Source: Uloborus plumipes
Lineage: Eukaryota; Arthropoda; Arachnida; Araneae; Uloboridae
NCBI GenBank assembly: GCA_038373865.1
Contig: JAXGGA010004468.1
Coordinates: 24,109 to 88,108 of the forward strand
DNA length: 64,000 nucleotides
Direction: 5' to 3'
Positions 10,812-22,262 of this stretch are shown here, piece after piece. How positions within the stretch are numbered: position 1 is the stretch's first letter; every line of letters begins with the position of its first letter. Both the position numbers and the translations under genes were made by a program. The notes beneath the pieces were generated by a model, which worked only from the letters and a program-made list of their open reading frames with translations, was not told the origin of the DNA and searched no databases.

Positions 10812-12913
10812 ATTGGTACATAGGTAGACCTTATTGAGTACAGGTGCTGATTCAATTTGTGTGTCAATGTCTCAAACGGGGGTGGAGCAATTGAGCGTTT
10901 TTCTTATTTAATGTAACTGCTATATCTCGAGAATTAATGAACGAAATCGAACAAAAATTGGCACTCAAGTAGATGTTAACGAGTACAAGAGCTGGATTCA
11001 ATTTTTGTGTCAATTGCTTAAAGGGGGGTCGTGCAATCAAAAGTGCTTATTTTGTCATTGCACCTGCTATATCTCGAGAAATATTGCTGCGATTTGAATG
11101 AAATTTGGAATAACACTAACCCATGTGGAAGCAAGCATCGATTAAATTTTGGCGCCAATCGCCCCAGGCGGAGGGTGGGGTGATTTTTGCGCTTAGTCAA
11201 CAATGCGAAAAATAAACTCATTAAAAAATCGCTTTCACGCTATTTAATTATCAAAACATCTGAAAACTTTCAATGATTTGAAATTTTTAACTGTTGCCAA
11301 TTTCTTTTTACTAACAAATAAAATGTTTGCAATTAATCTAAACAAGGCTTTTGCAATGATTTCCAATTTCGCTCATTGATACTGCATTTGCAGGGGTATT
11401 ACGATAATTGGGAAATTGTAGCTGTCTCCAACTATTCGGGCAAGTATTTTTTTTTTGTAACCGGAATTCATAAGATAGATATAGAACAAAGTTTCGTGAC
11501 GGCCATGACAGCTAGTTTACTTTAAATTTAAGAAAATACTATTATATAAAAACTGCATAGTTCACCCAACACATATCTCTCATAAATTACTTAGTTGGAA
11601 TTTGTTTTTACCTCTATTTAATGTCATTTTTCAAAAATATTCATTCTTATTTTTTCTGCTCTTGTATTTGTTGAATTGTTTTTTCAACTGAATACATTTC
11701 TGTCCTTCCTTGATCCTGTTTAAAATTTATGTAAGATATGAAAGTACAATAATAATTTACTAATAGGTAATTTAATCATTTGGTAGTTATAGGCTTTTTT
11801 CTTGAATTGAAATTGAGAGCATACGACGTAAGAGCATTTATGTATTGTTATACACAGGTTTCTCTGTATAGTGTATAACTTTTGAAATTTATACATTTCA
11901 GTTTTGAAAGCTTGCTCCTTTTGAAGCTAAACTGAAACTGAAGTGTATCAAAAATTAAACTCAGGTCTAATGTTAGAACATTTACACATTTAAACCTACT
12001 TCTTGAATGGAAAAGAACAACTCTTTCATTTCATCACCAATTTTCTGGTACGCAACTGCCTTAGTTGCTCTATAATTGTTTGCTTTTTTCCATGCAAACA
12101 TTTTGATGTTTTTTAGGTTGAAAATTCTAGTGTCAATTGAGTTGGATTATGTGAAATGAACTTATACTTGCATGAAGTAAATGCAAATTACTCTTTATGA
12201 TTTTTTGAAAAAAATATTCTTTTGCATGCTATTTTACTTGAAAATATTGTAGTTTTTGGAAGTAATACTGCATCATTTGAAGTCTTTAAAGATTTTACTT
12301 TTTTGAACATAAGTTTTATAAAAGCACAAGTTTGTCTGTAAACATCTTTAGTATAACCTTCAATTCTTCATTCATGTTTAACTATATTATTTTCTGTCCA
12401 GTGTGTTAATTTAATATGTGACTGAATTATGAAAATAAATATTATTAACTCTTATTTATTTATGAAGTTGTTTGTTAATGTTTTATTAAAGCATGATTTT
12501 TTTTTCATTAGCACATTATGCTGTTGTTTTGTACTTTATGTTTATTTTTCTTAGAAGCATGTGGCATTTATTTCCGTAATGGCATGGATTTATTTTCTGC
12601 AGTTCCATAACACTAGAAGTTGCTCTTTTTGTGTGTGAGTGATATACAATGAAAAATGCCATTGTCTATCATTTGACGGTCAAATATTAGCAAGTATATC
12701 TTTCTGCATCGCAAGAACAGTTGGTATTAAGGCAACTGTAGAGTTTGCTGCATGAGAGTTTGTGTGCAATTCTGCATGTGTGATGTTTTATTTTCCTTTC
12801 GTTTTGAGGTCTTGCTTATTTTGCTCTGGTTCCTGAGTTTTGGAGTTCTTTGTGCTATGCAGAATTAAGTAGAGAAAATGTTCCAGTTTGAGCTTGTCCT
12901 TTCATCTGTGCAG

Positions 12914-13800
12914 CCATTACTGCCATTCCCCGCATAGTCTGTGAGGCCATCAACAGCATGGAGCTGATCGACAAGCAACCCTCTTGGAAAATCATGGACA
13001 ATAAAGGAAGAGTCACAGTTGTCCTCCATTGGGATCAGAGGGACATCCGCAGAGCGGCCGATGGCAGAACCCATCCTGGAGATAGAGATGCCATCTGGAG
13101 GGTTGAAGTGCTTTCCCAAGACGTGCAGACAGCAGACACAGCGACATCCACTGACGAGTCGGTCAGCGGCACACCTCGTGCCAAGCTCACACTAGAGGGT
13201 CTGGGACCGAGACCTACCACGAGAATGCTTCCACAGACTGAAGACAAAGAAATAAGTCCAGATCACGATCACTCTCTTTGTGACTTTCACTGTTCAGCTC
13301 TTCATGAGAAAGGTGCTCAAATCCAAGTCAACAAGTCCGTCGCTACCTCGCCCATTCAAGAAGTGCCAGAGGGAACTGCAATTGCTACAGCCACTGCCAG
13401 CGGATCTGTAGGAGGGCCTGTGAAGAAAAGCACAGGCAAAGGACACGTTCGCTTCAAAGACCTCAACGAAGAATCCAAAATACCGGCTCAAGACGAGTCC
13501 GAATCGGACACGGAGAACACCGCCAACGAAGAGGAGCAGCTGTCCGAAAGGTATCTTCTGCTGGTGGACCAGGTGTCGTTAGAACAGAACCGTCACCTGA
13601 GTGTTAAAGACATTGGAATCATCCTGGAAAGGCTAAGCTCAAAAATAGTGGACGTGGACAGACTAGAGAGGGAACGAGAAAGTACTGATGTACATAATTG
13701 GACAATCAAAGCCACAATACGTGGTGAAGTCCTTAGAGAAATAGGTGTCATTTATAATGGACAATACTATGGCATAATGGAACACCCAGGGTACTTTTGA
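12914..13800 (+). CDS. DREP2-like CIDE-N protein, terminal coding exon
   Basis: Acceptor tgtgcag ends at 12913. The previous exon's trailing g plus cc gives Ala, then ITAIPRIVCEAINSMELIDK follows without a break to a TGA at 13798-13800, 294 residues. With the two upstream exons this makes about 383 residues plus a missing N-terminus. The start of the exon continues the post-CIDE-N linker (LRAAITAIPRI). The middle is low-complexity and acidic (about 13490-13540) and looks disordered. The C-terminus is compact and conserved-looking, with RERESTDVHNWTIKATIRG and a final EHPGYF. I associate that C-terminus with Drep2, a synaptic, non-apoptotic relative of DFF45; this subtype is recalled, not computed. 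An internal ATG at 12958 is not the true start because the frame is open upstream to the acceptor. Apparently intact. Confidence 0.85.
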
Positions 13801-16028
13801 TGTATAGTTCTCTTTGGTAAGGCAGAGAATTTCAACCTTTATAACATCTTCGACCTATAGAAGCGATGTCCTGTCGTCGCATGGTCTTGCAAATGCTTGA
13901 ATTGGGCGTTGATGATATCTAGTCTATCGCCAATATGTAGTGTCTCAAGATAGTATAATGTATCGCTGGTGATGATTTGAGTGCGATATGTAATAGCAGT
14001 CACTGCCAATTGCATTTTGTAATGGAAAAAATGCTCTATACGCTGTCCCTGATCTACAGTAAATGAACTCTATTGTTGAATAACTTTGAATATATACTTA
14101 TATAAAAATATATATATACATATATATATATGCTGCCACTTAGTTTTAAAAAGTTGCCGCAAGCAGCTTATCTGAGATTAAGCTATTTAGTACTTGTTAT
14201 ATGAAATTACCTTTGGATGTGTGTATGTTCCTCTCAATGTATATCTATGATTTACGTATTAGTCAAGTTTTGTATTGTGACTTTAGCATGTTTCAAAGTA
14301 AACAAATTTGTTAGTTGTTGCCGAAGTGTTCCTCAAGAATTCCTGGCAGGTCCACTTTGGATTTTGAAAAGACATTGCACACTGAAAGGGAGGTCAGGGA
14401 CAGCCTTGTTACACCAGGCCTAAAATTTATCAATTTTAACACTGCCACATAAGGTGATGGATCTCCATGGGAGTGCTCTCCTTCTGTAAAGAGCGTCAGT
14501 TTATTATATTGCTTTCATGTTAATTTCCCCTTTTTGACCACTGTGCAAACCTGTAAATTGTCCAAACTTGTTTGAAGTAGTTATTCTTCTGAGTCCATCC
14601 CTGTATATACATGTACATAATCTGGATTTTCAGAAAGCAATTTTAGAATTTTAGTTGATATCTTTTTTTGCATTTAGTTACATGTTTGCGACTAAAGCAA
14701 TTGACACATCTGGGGCGTAGCAAAGATTTTGTTTTGGAGGAATAGATAAGAGCCATTTTACAGGTTCAAAACACCATTTAAATTATGAAACCCTTCCAAA
14801 AAGTAAGTGCTATTTCCATATTTAAAAAATGTTTCAATTGTAGTTCATTGTGTTGCAGTTAGTGCCAAGATATGGAAATGACATATCTTGGCATTTTTTT
14901 GCAACATACCTGCTTCATAGAATTTAGCCCTCCGCAACCTGAACTTGTTTCGCATATTTACTTTGATCTCATCTGTATACCCGAAGTGCTGGCCGGCATG
15001 AATTTCCTTGGATGAGAAAACAAACGGAAGTTGAATAGAGCTAAATCCGGACCTTAAAGATGGTGACAGATATGTTTTTAACAAAATGAGGACTTAAAAC
15101 ATGACTACCAACAAGCAATGTTAACAAACTATAGTCAAAGAAAATGCCTAGGCTTATATGTTCTCAAATTTAAGTGTAAAACTAAGCATGCTCAACCCAA
15201 ATGCTGTGAAATATGTAGGAGATATCCATAAACATTACTTTCTGGATAAGCTTAGTGGATAAATCTATTACATTTATTGTTTAAAAAATACAGTACTTTT
15301 TGACCATTAGTTAATAATTTATATGTCAGAGAGAGAAAAGCAAAGTTTAATTTTCATTTCCTGATAAAAGTCAACTTGTATCCACTTTCTTTTTAAATCA
15401 AACATTTAATCTGCTTAGTTTCCTTTCATTAATTTCATATTGTTCTGATATTTGGCTGTTATTTGTTTATGAAATGCATTTCATCTGTGAATATTAGTTC
15501 AAACCTTAAACTGAAAGCCAAATTTGAAAAAAGGAAAAATGGCACTTGTTTATGATTTTAAAAACTCTCAATTTAATTTTAAAAATAATGTTCAAATATG
15601 CTTAATGTCTTCCTTCAACTGCGCCCCCTGTGTCTGTACCCATTCAGTTCTTTGTTGTCTTGCAGTGTGTTCATTTATTTATTTCTTTTCTTAAATATTT
15701 TTGTTTAAGCATTATCAAAATTGAATAGTTCTTGCAATGACTTTTTACTAGAAAAATGAGTGCTTGCACTCTAATTCTGTGAGAACATTCAAATAAATAC
15801 ATATGCAAAAATTTCCACAATATACCTGAATTGTAGATGAACCAGTTTCAATTACATGTTTTTTACAGCAGGGCTGTGTTTATCAATCATATCAAGACAT
15901 TGCAATATACATCAACCACATCTCATGGGTAGTTTAATTTTGAATGATTTACTTTTCCTTTTATATTTATTTTCACACTTGATTTTAAAAAGTAAATGCT
16001 GTTAAAAAAATAGTGTATTAAAAATAAT
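13801..16028 (+). other. 3' UTR and downstream flank of the DREP-like gene
   Basis: No coding exon follows the stop. A TA-rich run lies near 14098-14133. AATAAA-type signals occur (for example near 15791), but the cleavage site cannot be chosen by eye. Repeat content is low, so a long 3' UTR, as in many neuronal transcripts, is plausible but unproven. Confidence 0.5.
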
Positions 16029-17060
16029 CTATATACACAAATGACTACTTTTGTATGCATGTCCGGGGTAGTGTTCAAAACTACTGGACCGATTTTAATC
16101 AGTTTTTCACCAAAGATAGCTACATTAACAGGAATCAGGATAAGCTATAATTTATTTCTAAAAAACTTAGTTTTAAACAGTTATCATGGAAAATCTTAAA
16201 TTTCAACCAAGGCTTGGCTGGAATAAGTATGAAATTTATTGCTTTCTTATGATTTTTATATTCATCTATGCCAACAATCGCTAACGGGGCCAAATAAAAA
16301 AATAATTATTTTTGGCAACAGTTAGAAAATGGAAAGTATTGATAGTCAAAAAATGTCCTTAATCACATAAGATGTTTTCACTAAGTGGGCTTTAGCATAT
16401 TGGCAGAAAAGCCTATTTTTTTCCTATTCTGGGAGCTGCATGGTTTAAGTTTAATTCATGTGCTTGGATTCATGTGCACTGCAGTTAGGCTGAAAGGGAA
16501 AATCTAAATTTTCAATTTCTGAAAAATTGTTACAAATTTTGACAATTTAAATTTTTTAACTATTTTTCTTGATGCCAAGAAAATACTTAGAACTAGATTC
16601 TACTACATCAGATGGGAAACGGCAGCGCTTGGAGCGGGCTAATGATACATCAGAAGTCTGGGATCACTATCTACAACAAAATCGCCAAGGTCGTAACGCC
16701 AAGGCCAACTACGTAACAATCAGACACAAGAAACCAGGAATTATCGGCACAAGGATAGAAACTGTAATAATGGGACTTATTTAATGTGCAAATATTTGGA
16801 AATGGTAGACTCCAGAGCGATTAATATGCCAAGCTTATAGCATTTCCTATTTACCTTAACATTATTTATAACTTGCATTTGTATTTAGGGTGTGTTATAC
16901 AGTATTTTTAGTTTTTATCCAGACAGAAAAAATAGCCATTGTTGACAGAAGTAGCCATTTGTGTATACAGATGTGCACTTTAATGTTGAAAAATTTATGA
17001 AGGAGTTTCACTAAAACATCCTACCCGGAAGAAACCAGGACAGTGCCGGTACCCGGCTAG
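16029..17060 (+). mobile_element. Nonautonomous Helitron, complete (1,032 bp)
   Basis: Begins TCTATATACACAAATGAC at 16029 directly after an A. It ends ...GTGCCGGTACCCGGCTAG at 17060, directly before a T, so it is inserted between A and T as Helitrons are. The 3' end has a GCCGG-tac-CCGGC hairpin abutting CTAG. The 5' region carries the ctactggaccgatttt motif common just inside arthropod Helitron ends. No Rep or helicase domain is present, so it must be mobilised in trans. Confidence 0.85.
16569..16784 (+). pseudogene. Basic ORF remnant within the Helitron
   Basis: A 71-codon open frame rich in Arg, Lys and Gln (KRQRLERANDTSEVWDHYLQ) in mid-element. It resembles the basic N-terminal part of Helitron replication proteins in composition only. 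It could equally be a captured host fragment or chance. No Rep or helicase motif follows. Confidence 0.25.
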
Positions 17061-18283
17061 TTGTTGTATATATATTGATGACTGCTTAAAGTTCATTAGC
17101 CAGTTAAAAAGATATGAAATTAACTCATTAAAGATATCTTTTTACTTTTTTTACATACTGTTTTATTCTGTCAGTAAATCTGTGTTAGTGAACATTTCAT
17201 GATCAAAAATAAGCCAAATATTTCTGGGGGCAGCTCCTCCCCCTCCCTCACATACCACAGCACTGGTATAAATATGTTAGTTATACCACAACTGTTTCAA
17301 TCCCTAACACCTTTAGAACCTGGACATCATCGATGTGGTATCACTAGCTTTCCCCATTTGAGTCATACTCTTACTGGTACTAAATTTTCAGAGAACTAAT
17401 AAGATTTTCCCCACAAGGTACTAGTACTTCAGGGGGCATACTTACCCTCTCCCCTTTAATTGCGTTCCCCATATGATATTGAGGAACTTGAGAAATTATT
17501 TTTTTACAATTAATGACACCTGATATTATAAACATGTTTAAAAATGCTATAGAATTAAAAAGCAAATTTTTAGAAAATATTAAACATTTACTCTTTTAAG
17601 CTCTTAATATTTCATTCCTTTTCTCTAATTTAAATTAAAAAGAACTGGGATCTTTTTTTTTCTTTAAAAAGAATCCTAGTTGTTTTCCCACAATGCTCAA
17701 AGTATAGTTTAGAAACGTAAACAGCAAGGATTCTAAAATATTTGAAGATTAGTGAAAAGCCTTTAAAGATAGGTATCAATACTGTTATAGTTAAATAAGT
17801 ACAATCATCAAGTACTAGATAGTTGCATTTGCAGCAATATTGAGTAATTTATTCAATTATAACACATACTGTATCTAACATATGTCGTCAGATATGTCAA
17901 AAATCTATATTCAGATAGTATGAAGTTTTGCAATTGGAAGTCTTGTTATGAATTTACGAGTATTTATAGTATAATTAGACTATCACGAAAAGAAATCATG
18001 AAAAAAATATATATTTATTTTCATTTATTTATAAATTTTGATGCTGACATTTTGTTTTGATGTATATTGCAAAACTTATTGTTTTGCAACAATAGACTTC
18101 CTTTTCATTTGCTAGACTTGTTAGTAGTTTGGCCATATCTAATTTGGCATGTAAACTGATTGTAGTTCCAATGTAGTGAAACTCATTATGAATCAAAAGC
18201 TTTTGGGTTTGTTTGATCTGTTAGTGAATTTTTTTTAATGAAAAGATACGTTTAATTGACTTGCAACTGAAGAACTATATATA
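17061..18283. other. AT-rich intergenic DNA
   Basis: No gene, tRNA or repeat recognised. Short open frames here lack conserved features. Confidence 0.5.
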
Positions 18284-19030
18284 CAGTTGACTTTTGAAGT
18301 GCTGGGGAATAAGAAAAACATTTGATGTTACAGAAGTGTAAGATACTGAAAAATAAAAGTGAATTTGTTTTTGAAGCACTTGTTCTAGTAATTAAAAGTT
18401 CAGAGAAAGGGCTAAAATTTCTATTTTCCCCCAAAAATACAAAAATAATACAGGAACAATTTAATAAAACCTATAAGTATCCGAAACATGTGATCAGCCA
18501 AATTTCTTCAATTGAGGAATTCAACTTGCTTAGCCTTTCTCAGAGAATAGGACATTGTGGACAATTTCAATCTACTAAACAGTGGAAGGATAACAGTTAC
18601 GGGAACACTTTGTATTGCTAATTCGTTAACAATATCTATCTCCCCTTTTGCACTAGTTTTAAAGAGCCACTGAAAATGTTCAACAGCTGTGAGCACAGTT
18701 CAGCTTTTACTCTTGTCCGAAGAGGTGGTGACTTGTTCCCCAAACCACTAAAAGAGCAAACTGCAAACATGGCTGCAAGAATTTTCTGAGATATTTGAAG
18801 GTCAAGAGGCTGTTTGAATTCACCATTAAAAACCAAACAAGTGAAAACTAATAGAATAAATGCTGAAAAATCTGAAACTTCAAGATAAGTGCAGTGGACT
18901 TTAAGTTATTGAAAAAAAAAAACAAAAAAAAAAAAAAACCATAACATTTACAACAATTTGGGACCATTTAAAAATTTTGTCATTAGCTGGAAATAGAGTA
19001 AAGCGAAGTCAAGATAGCAAGAGTCAACTG
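18284..19030. mobile_element. Tc1/pogo-type MITE (747 bp)
   Basis: Ends read CAGTTGACTTTTG and CAAGAGTCAACTG, flanked by TA within a TATATATA context on each side. CAGTTGACT ends with a TA duplication are typical of pogo/Tigger-like nonautonomous elements. Only the outer 15 bp or so match well. No transposase is present; an A-rich run lies near 18911-18938. Confidence 0.65.
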
Positions 19031-19538
19031 TATATATAATGAAATTCAAGATGCACAGTAAACAAATTTATGTAGCATAAGGAAGTGTACAAAAAAGGGT
19101 AAGCTACCGAAATTTTCATTAAATCAAAACTCATTTTGATTTTAGAGAAATGGGAATACCCGTGCTTTTCTGACAAAGTCCATGGCTGACCTCTTTCTCA
19201 AACTTCTTTTTTTTTTTTTAAATCTAAAAGTATATTTTCAATCTTAAGAATTCAATTTCAGAAGAAAAAGTTGAAATTTTAGTTTTTTTTTTTTTTTTTT
19301 TGAGAGAGAGAGGGGGAGAGAATTATTTTTAAGATCTATGTAGCTTTTACGACATCAAATAAAAATCTAATAAAGGGCTTTACAGAAAATCAAATTATTG
19401 CTTGTGATTTACAAGTGGTTGTAAATATCTTCAATCTTTATTATTTGTGATCATCAAGCACTATTAGATGAAGCAAAAAGAAAGTTATTGACTTCAATAG
19501 TCATTATGAAAAATTTTCCGTTATTCTTGGGTCTGCAG

Positions 19539-20376
19539 CAGGGTGTCAATGATTTAAATCAATTGATTTAAATCAGTGATTTAAATCGCGATTTAAATCA
19601 ATTGATTTTTTTAAAAAAATCATTGATTTAAATCACTTTTTATTTTAATCCTTAAAAAATTTCCTTAACAATCCCAATATTTCATTATTTTTACCATTTT
19701 CTATTAGAGCTTTGATTTCCATCTAATAAATGGAAAAGTAATCCTACTCATCCTCTCTCCACAGAAGCTGGAAGGTTGCAATCCAAATAATATGTATGCA
19801 CAAATAGTGCTATTTGTTGTCTAATATGTGAAATAAAGAAAATACATGCAGGTGCAGGGCAGGTGTTGCAAAGAGTGAATTGAGGGTTGACGGACATGAT
19901 AGAATGTGTGTGATATACTTTCAGTGAAAAGAAAAAACAAAAACAACCAAATAGAAGATGAATTTTCTATGCCTTGCATTAGCAACTGAGGGGGGGGGGG
20001 GGGCAGTCTTTATTAGTGGCTGAAATGGAACATATTCTAGCTTTACAAAACAAAAGCAAAATAAAGAGGGAGTGGCTGAATGAAGTGAGGATTGGGTTGT
20101 GCTTCCTGCCCCATTTGATTTTTATCCTAGCTAGTAGACAGGATTATTTTCAGATTGGTTCCTAACACTTTTTTCTGGGTTTCTTATTGGTGAAGCTTTA
20201 CTTCAAAGGTGTTTTTGTATTATTAAAAACTTTTAGGTAAGTTGTTCATAAATAAAAATTAATTAATAACTGAAATTTCTAATTTTTTTAAAAAAAATCA
20301 AAAAATCCGATTTAAATAAAAAAAAATTCGATTTTTTTGATTTTAAAAAAAAATCATTGATTTTTTTTACACCCTG
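19539..20376. mobile_element. hAT-type MITE with internal GATTTAAATC repeats
   Basis: Ends CAGGGTGTCAATGATT and AATCATTG...ACACCCTG are inverted. An exact 8-bp target duplication GTCTGCAG lies at 19531-19538 and 20377-20384, the hAT signature. The first ~100 bp repeat gatttaaatc several times and the last ~95 bp repeat related aatc/gatt motifs, so both ends can fold. The interior has no transposase. A poly(G) run is at 19990-20002. Confidence 0.9.
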
Positions 20377-20384
20377 GTCTGCAG

Positions 20385-22013
20385 AGTATTTGTGTGTTTT
20401 AACTTCTCATTTTAATTCAAGAAATTTGATTTATTAAAGAATAATTCAGTGTATAAACTGAATTAGAAAATTTTCTAATCTTCAGAGTGAACCACATATT
20501 TGAATAAAATGTATATTACCAAATTAACTAACATTTATTATACTAAGTCATATGTTATAATTACATCTTATGCCTTGTTGAAGGCCTTTGATTCTGCCAA
20601 ATAATCTAGTATTTAACTGTTAATTACAAGTACCAATATATTCTCCCAGTGTCTGGATATACAGTTACAGTACTGAAGCAAAACTGTATGAATTTAGTTT
20701 ATGACTATAAGATAGTAACTTTAACTCCCTCTCACAGTTTGCTGTGCATTATTTAACTTTATGTGACAAAATTGGGGCTACAACAAACAATTTCTTTGGT
20801 ATCTTTGATTTAGCTCTAAACAGGTGTGATTATAGCTAATGTTGGGCCAAGTTGTCTAGAATCTTTCATATACAGTAAATTTTAGTGACTGGGAAGGGGG
20901 AGATACAAAGAATCAGAGTAATTTGGCTACATAAATTAGTTTTAAAGAAGCATCTTGCAAAAGAATAATACTAATAAATTAGCTATATTTAAAATACCCT
21001 AAGTGCTTTTTTAATTTGAAATGTTAATTTTGAGTTTCGCTGTGTATATTTTTTAATGTTGTGTGCATTATAAACTTTTTTTTTTTGCAAATTTTGAAAT
21101 TATTTTTTAGGGATTCCCATAAGTTTATTTTTAAAGACTAAACATTTTAAAGTGATTATAGCAAGGCTAAAAACATTGAGTGTATCTTTGAATGCATTTA
21201 AGCCTTAGGCAAAGCTGTAACTCTTTCGTATTTAAGTGTTGTATGCTTATCTTTCAATTTTATAGCCTGCATGCAGATGTATTCCATCAATACTGTCTTT
21301 TTTATTTGTGTGAAGATTTTAAAACTCAGTGTAACACAGCCCTGTGCACAATTTGTGTACTTGAATCATTACATGTATGCAATGTTTGTTACAGTCTTTT
21401 TAATAGCATGCTTTATTTCAGCTATTCATTGGCTGTTTTTGGTGTACTTTTGGCAGCTATAGATTATCTGTAATTCTTAAATTACAAACAATGACAATGT
21501 TGAATGTGGCCTATGCACAAATTTGAAAAAATTATTTCTGTTGCACACTTAATGTTGCTATACAAATTTTCTTAATTATTTCATAATACGTTGGCTGTTG
21601 TGAAACCGTTTATATGCTGATGTAAAATAACAAACTCTTGTTCATACAAAATCTAAAAGTATTTGTCTTGTATTATTATTCAAATGCCTTTGTGGGCACT
21701 GTCATCTACTACATGTAAAGCGATTTCTTTCTTTGTTACTGAAATGTCAGTAGATTTTTAAAATTTTTGAATTTGTGCCAAAATATATATTTAAAACAAA
21801 GAAATATGCAAAATTGACATGAGCTTTGCACTTGTGTCTTGAAGAATGTCCTATATTACATGTCTTTCATACATTTATGTGCCGTAGCCTTTGACATTTA
21901 AAGAGCTGCAGCACATGCAAGGTTTTAATGCATTTTTAATAAATTGTTTTTATTGCATTCATTTCTTTGAAATATCATGATCATTTATCCTTGCTAAATG
22001 TTTGTCGATAATA
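20385..22013. other. AT-rich intergenic DNA
   Basis: No supportable gene. Short open frames at 21192-21473 are Cys/Phe/Leu-rich translations of T-rich DNA with no recognisable family. An AATAAA is near 21938. Confidence 0.5.
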
Positions 22014-22262
22014 CTGCCGTGCTAAGCACAAAAGTCGTATCTGCACTTTTTAACGAAATTGAGTTATCACCACCAGATGACTCTTTGTGACGTATTTTAC
22101 CTAATAACAAAAATTATATGGTCATTTGAGAACGGGAAATATTTTCTAAAAAATTTTGAAAAAGCTTGATCTAAATCAAATACATGGTGGCGCAAAACTT
22201 TAAAGGGTTATATCTCACTTTGAGCTCGACTGCAGATACCACTTTTGCGCTTAGCACGGCAG
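22014..22262. mobile_element. Small TIR MITE (249 bp), copy 1
   Basis: Ends CTGCCGTGCTAAGCAC and GCGCTTAGCACGGCAG are inverted repeats extending about 30 bp inward (aaaagtcgtatctgca against tgcagataccactttt). The flanks share AATA or TA. A second diverged copy sits at 61212-61499, which confirms a mobile family. Too short to encode anything. Confidence 0.8.

Larger units (their letters stand above)
5005..11520 (+). mobile_element. Helitron-like nonautonomous element, copy A (split by two insertions)
   Basis: The 5' end is a terminal palindrome, actttcttctatat / atatagaaggaagt, at 5005-5037. The 3' end at 11474-11520 has agatatagaa(c/g)aaagt, then cgtgacggccatg and gctagtttac. The same ends and body occur uninterrupted at 59596-60678. 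Both copies stop matching at gctagtttac, and the CTAG|T end resembles a Helitron 3' terminus. The short inverted motif shared by both ends also suits the Helentron/HINE type. The body is three or more imperfect modules of about 120-125 bp with ggggtggagcaat and tgctatatctc. Copy A is interrupted at 5113-7922 and 8192-10811; what remains is 1080 bp against 1083 bp in the other copy. Superfamily assignment is tentative. Confidence 0.7.
2128..12913 (+). other. 10.8-kb DREP intron loaded with transposons
   Basis: One intron from gtaagg at 2128 to tgtgcag ending at 12913. It contains the foldback repeat at 2622-3981, the disrupted Helitron-like copy at 5005-11520 with its two nested insertions, and otherwise AT-rich sequence (2128-2621, 3982-5004 with a poly(T) tract near 4431-4456, 11521-12913). 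Nothing else recognisable was found in those three stretches. Confidence 0.8.

Noticed and set aside
21192..21473. Overlapping Cys/Phe-rich frames of 93 and 63 residues
   Set aside because: Hydrophobic translations of T-rich DNA without conserved motifs or splice evidence.
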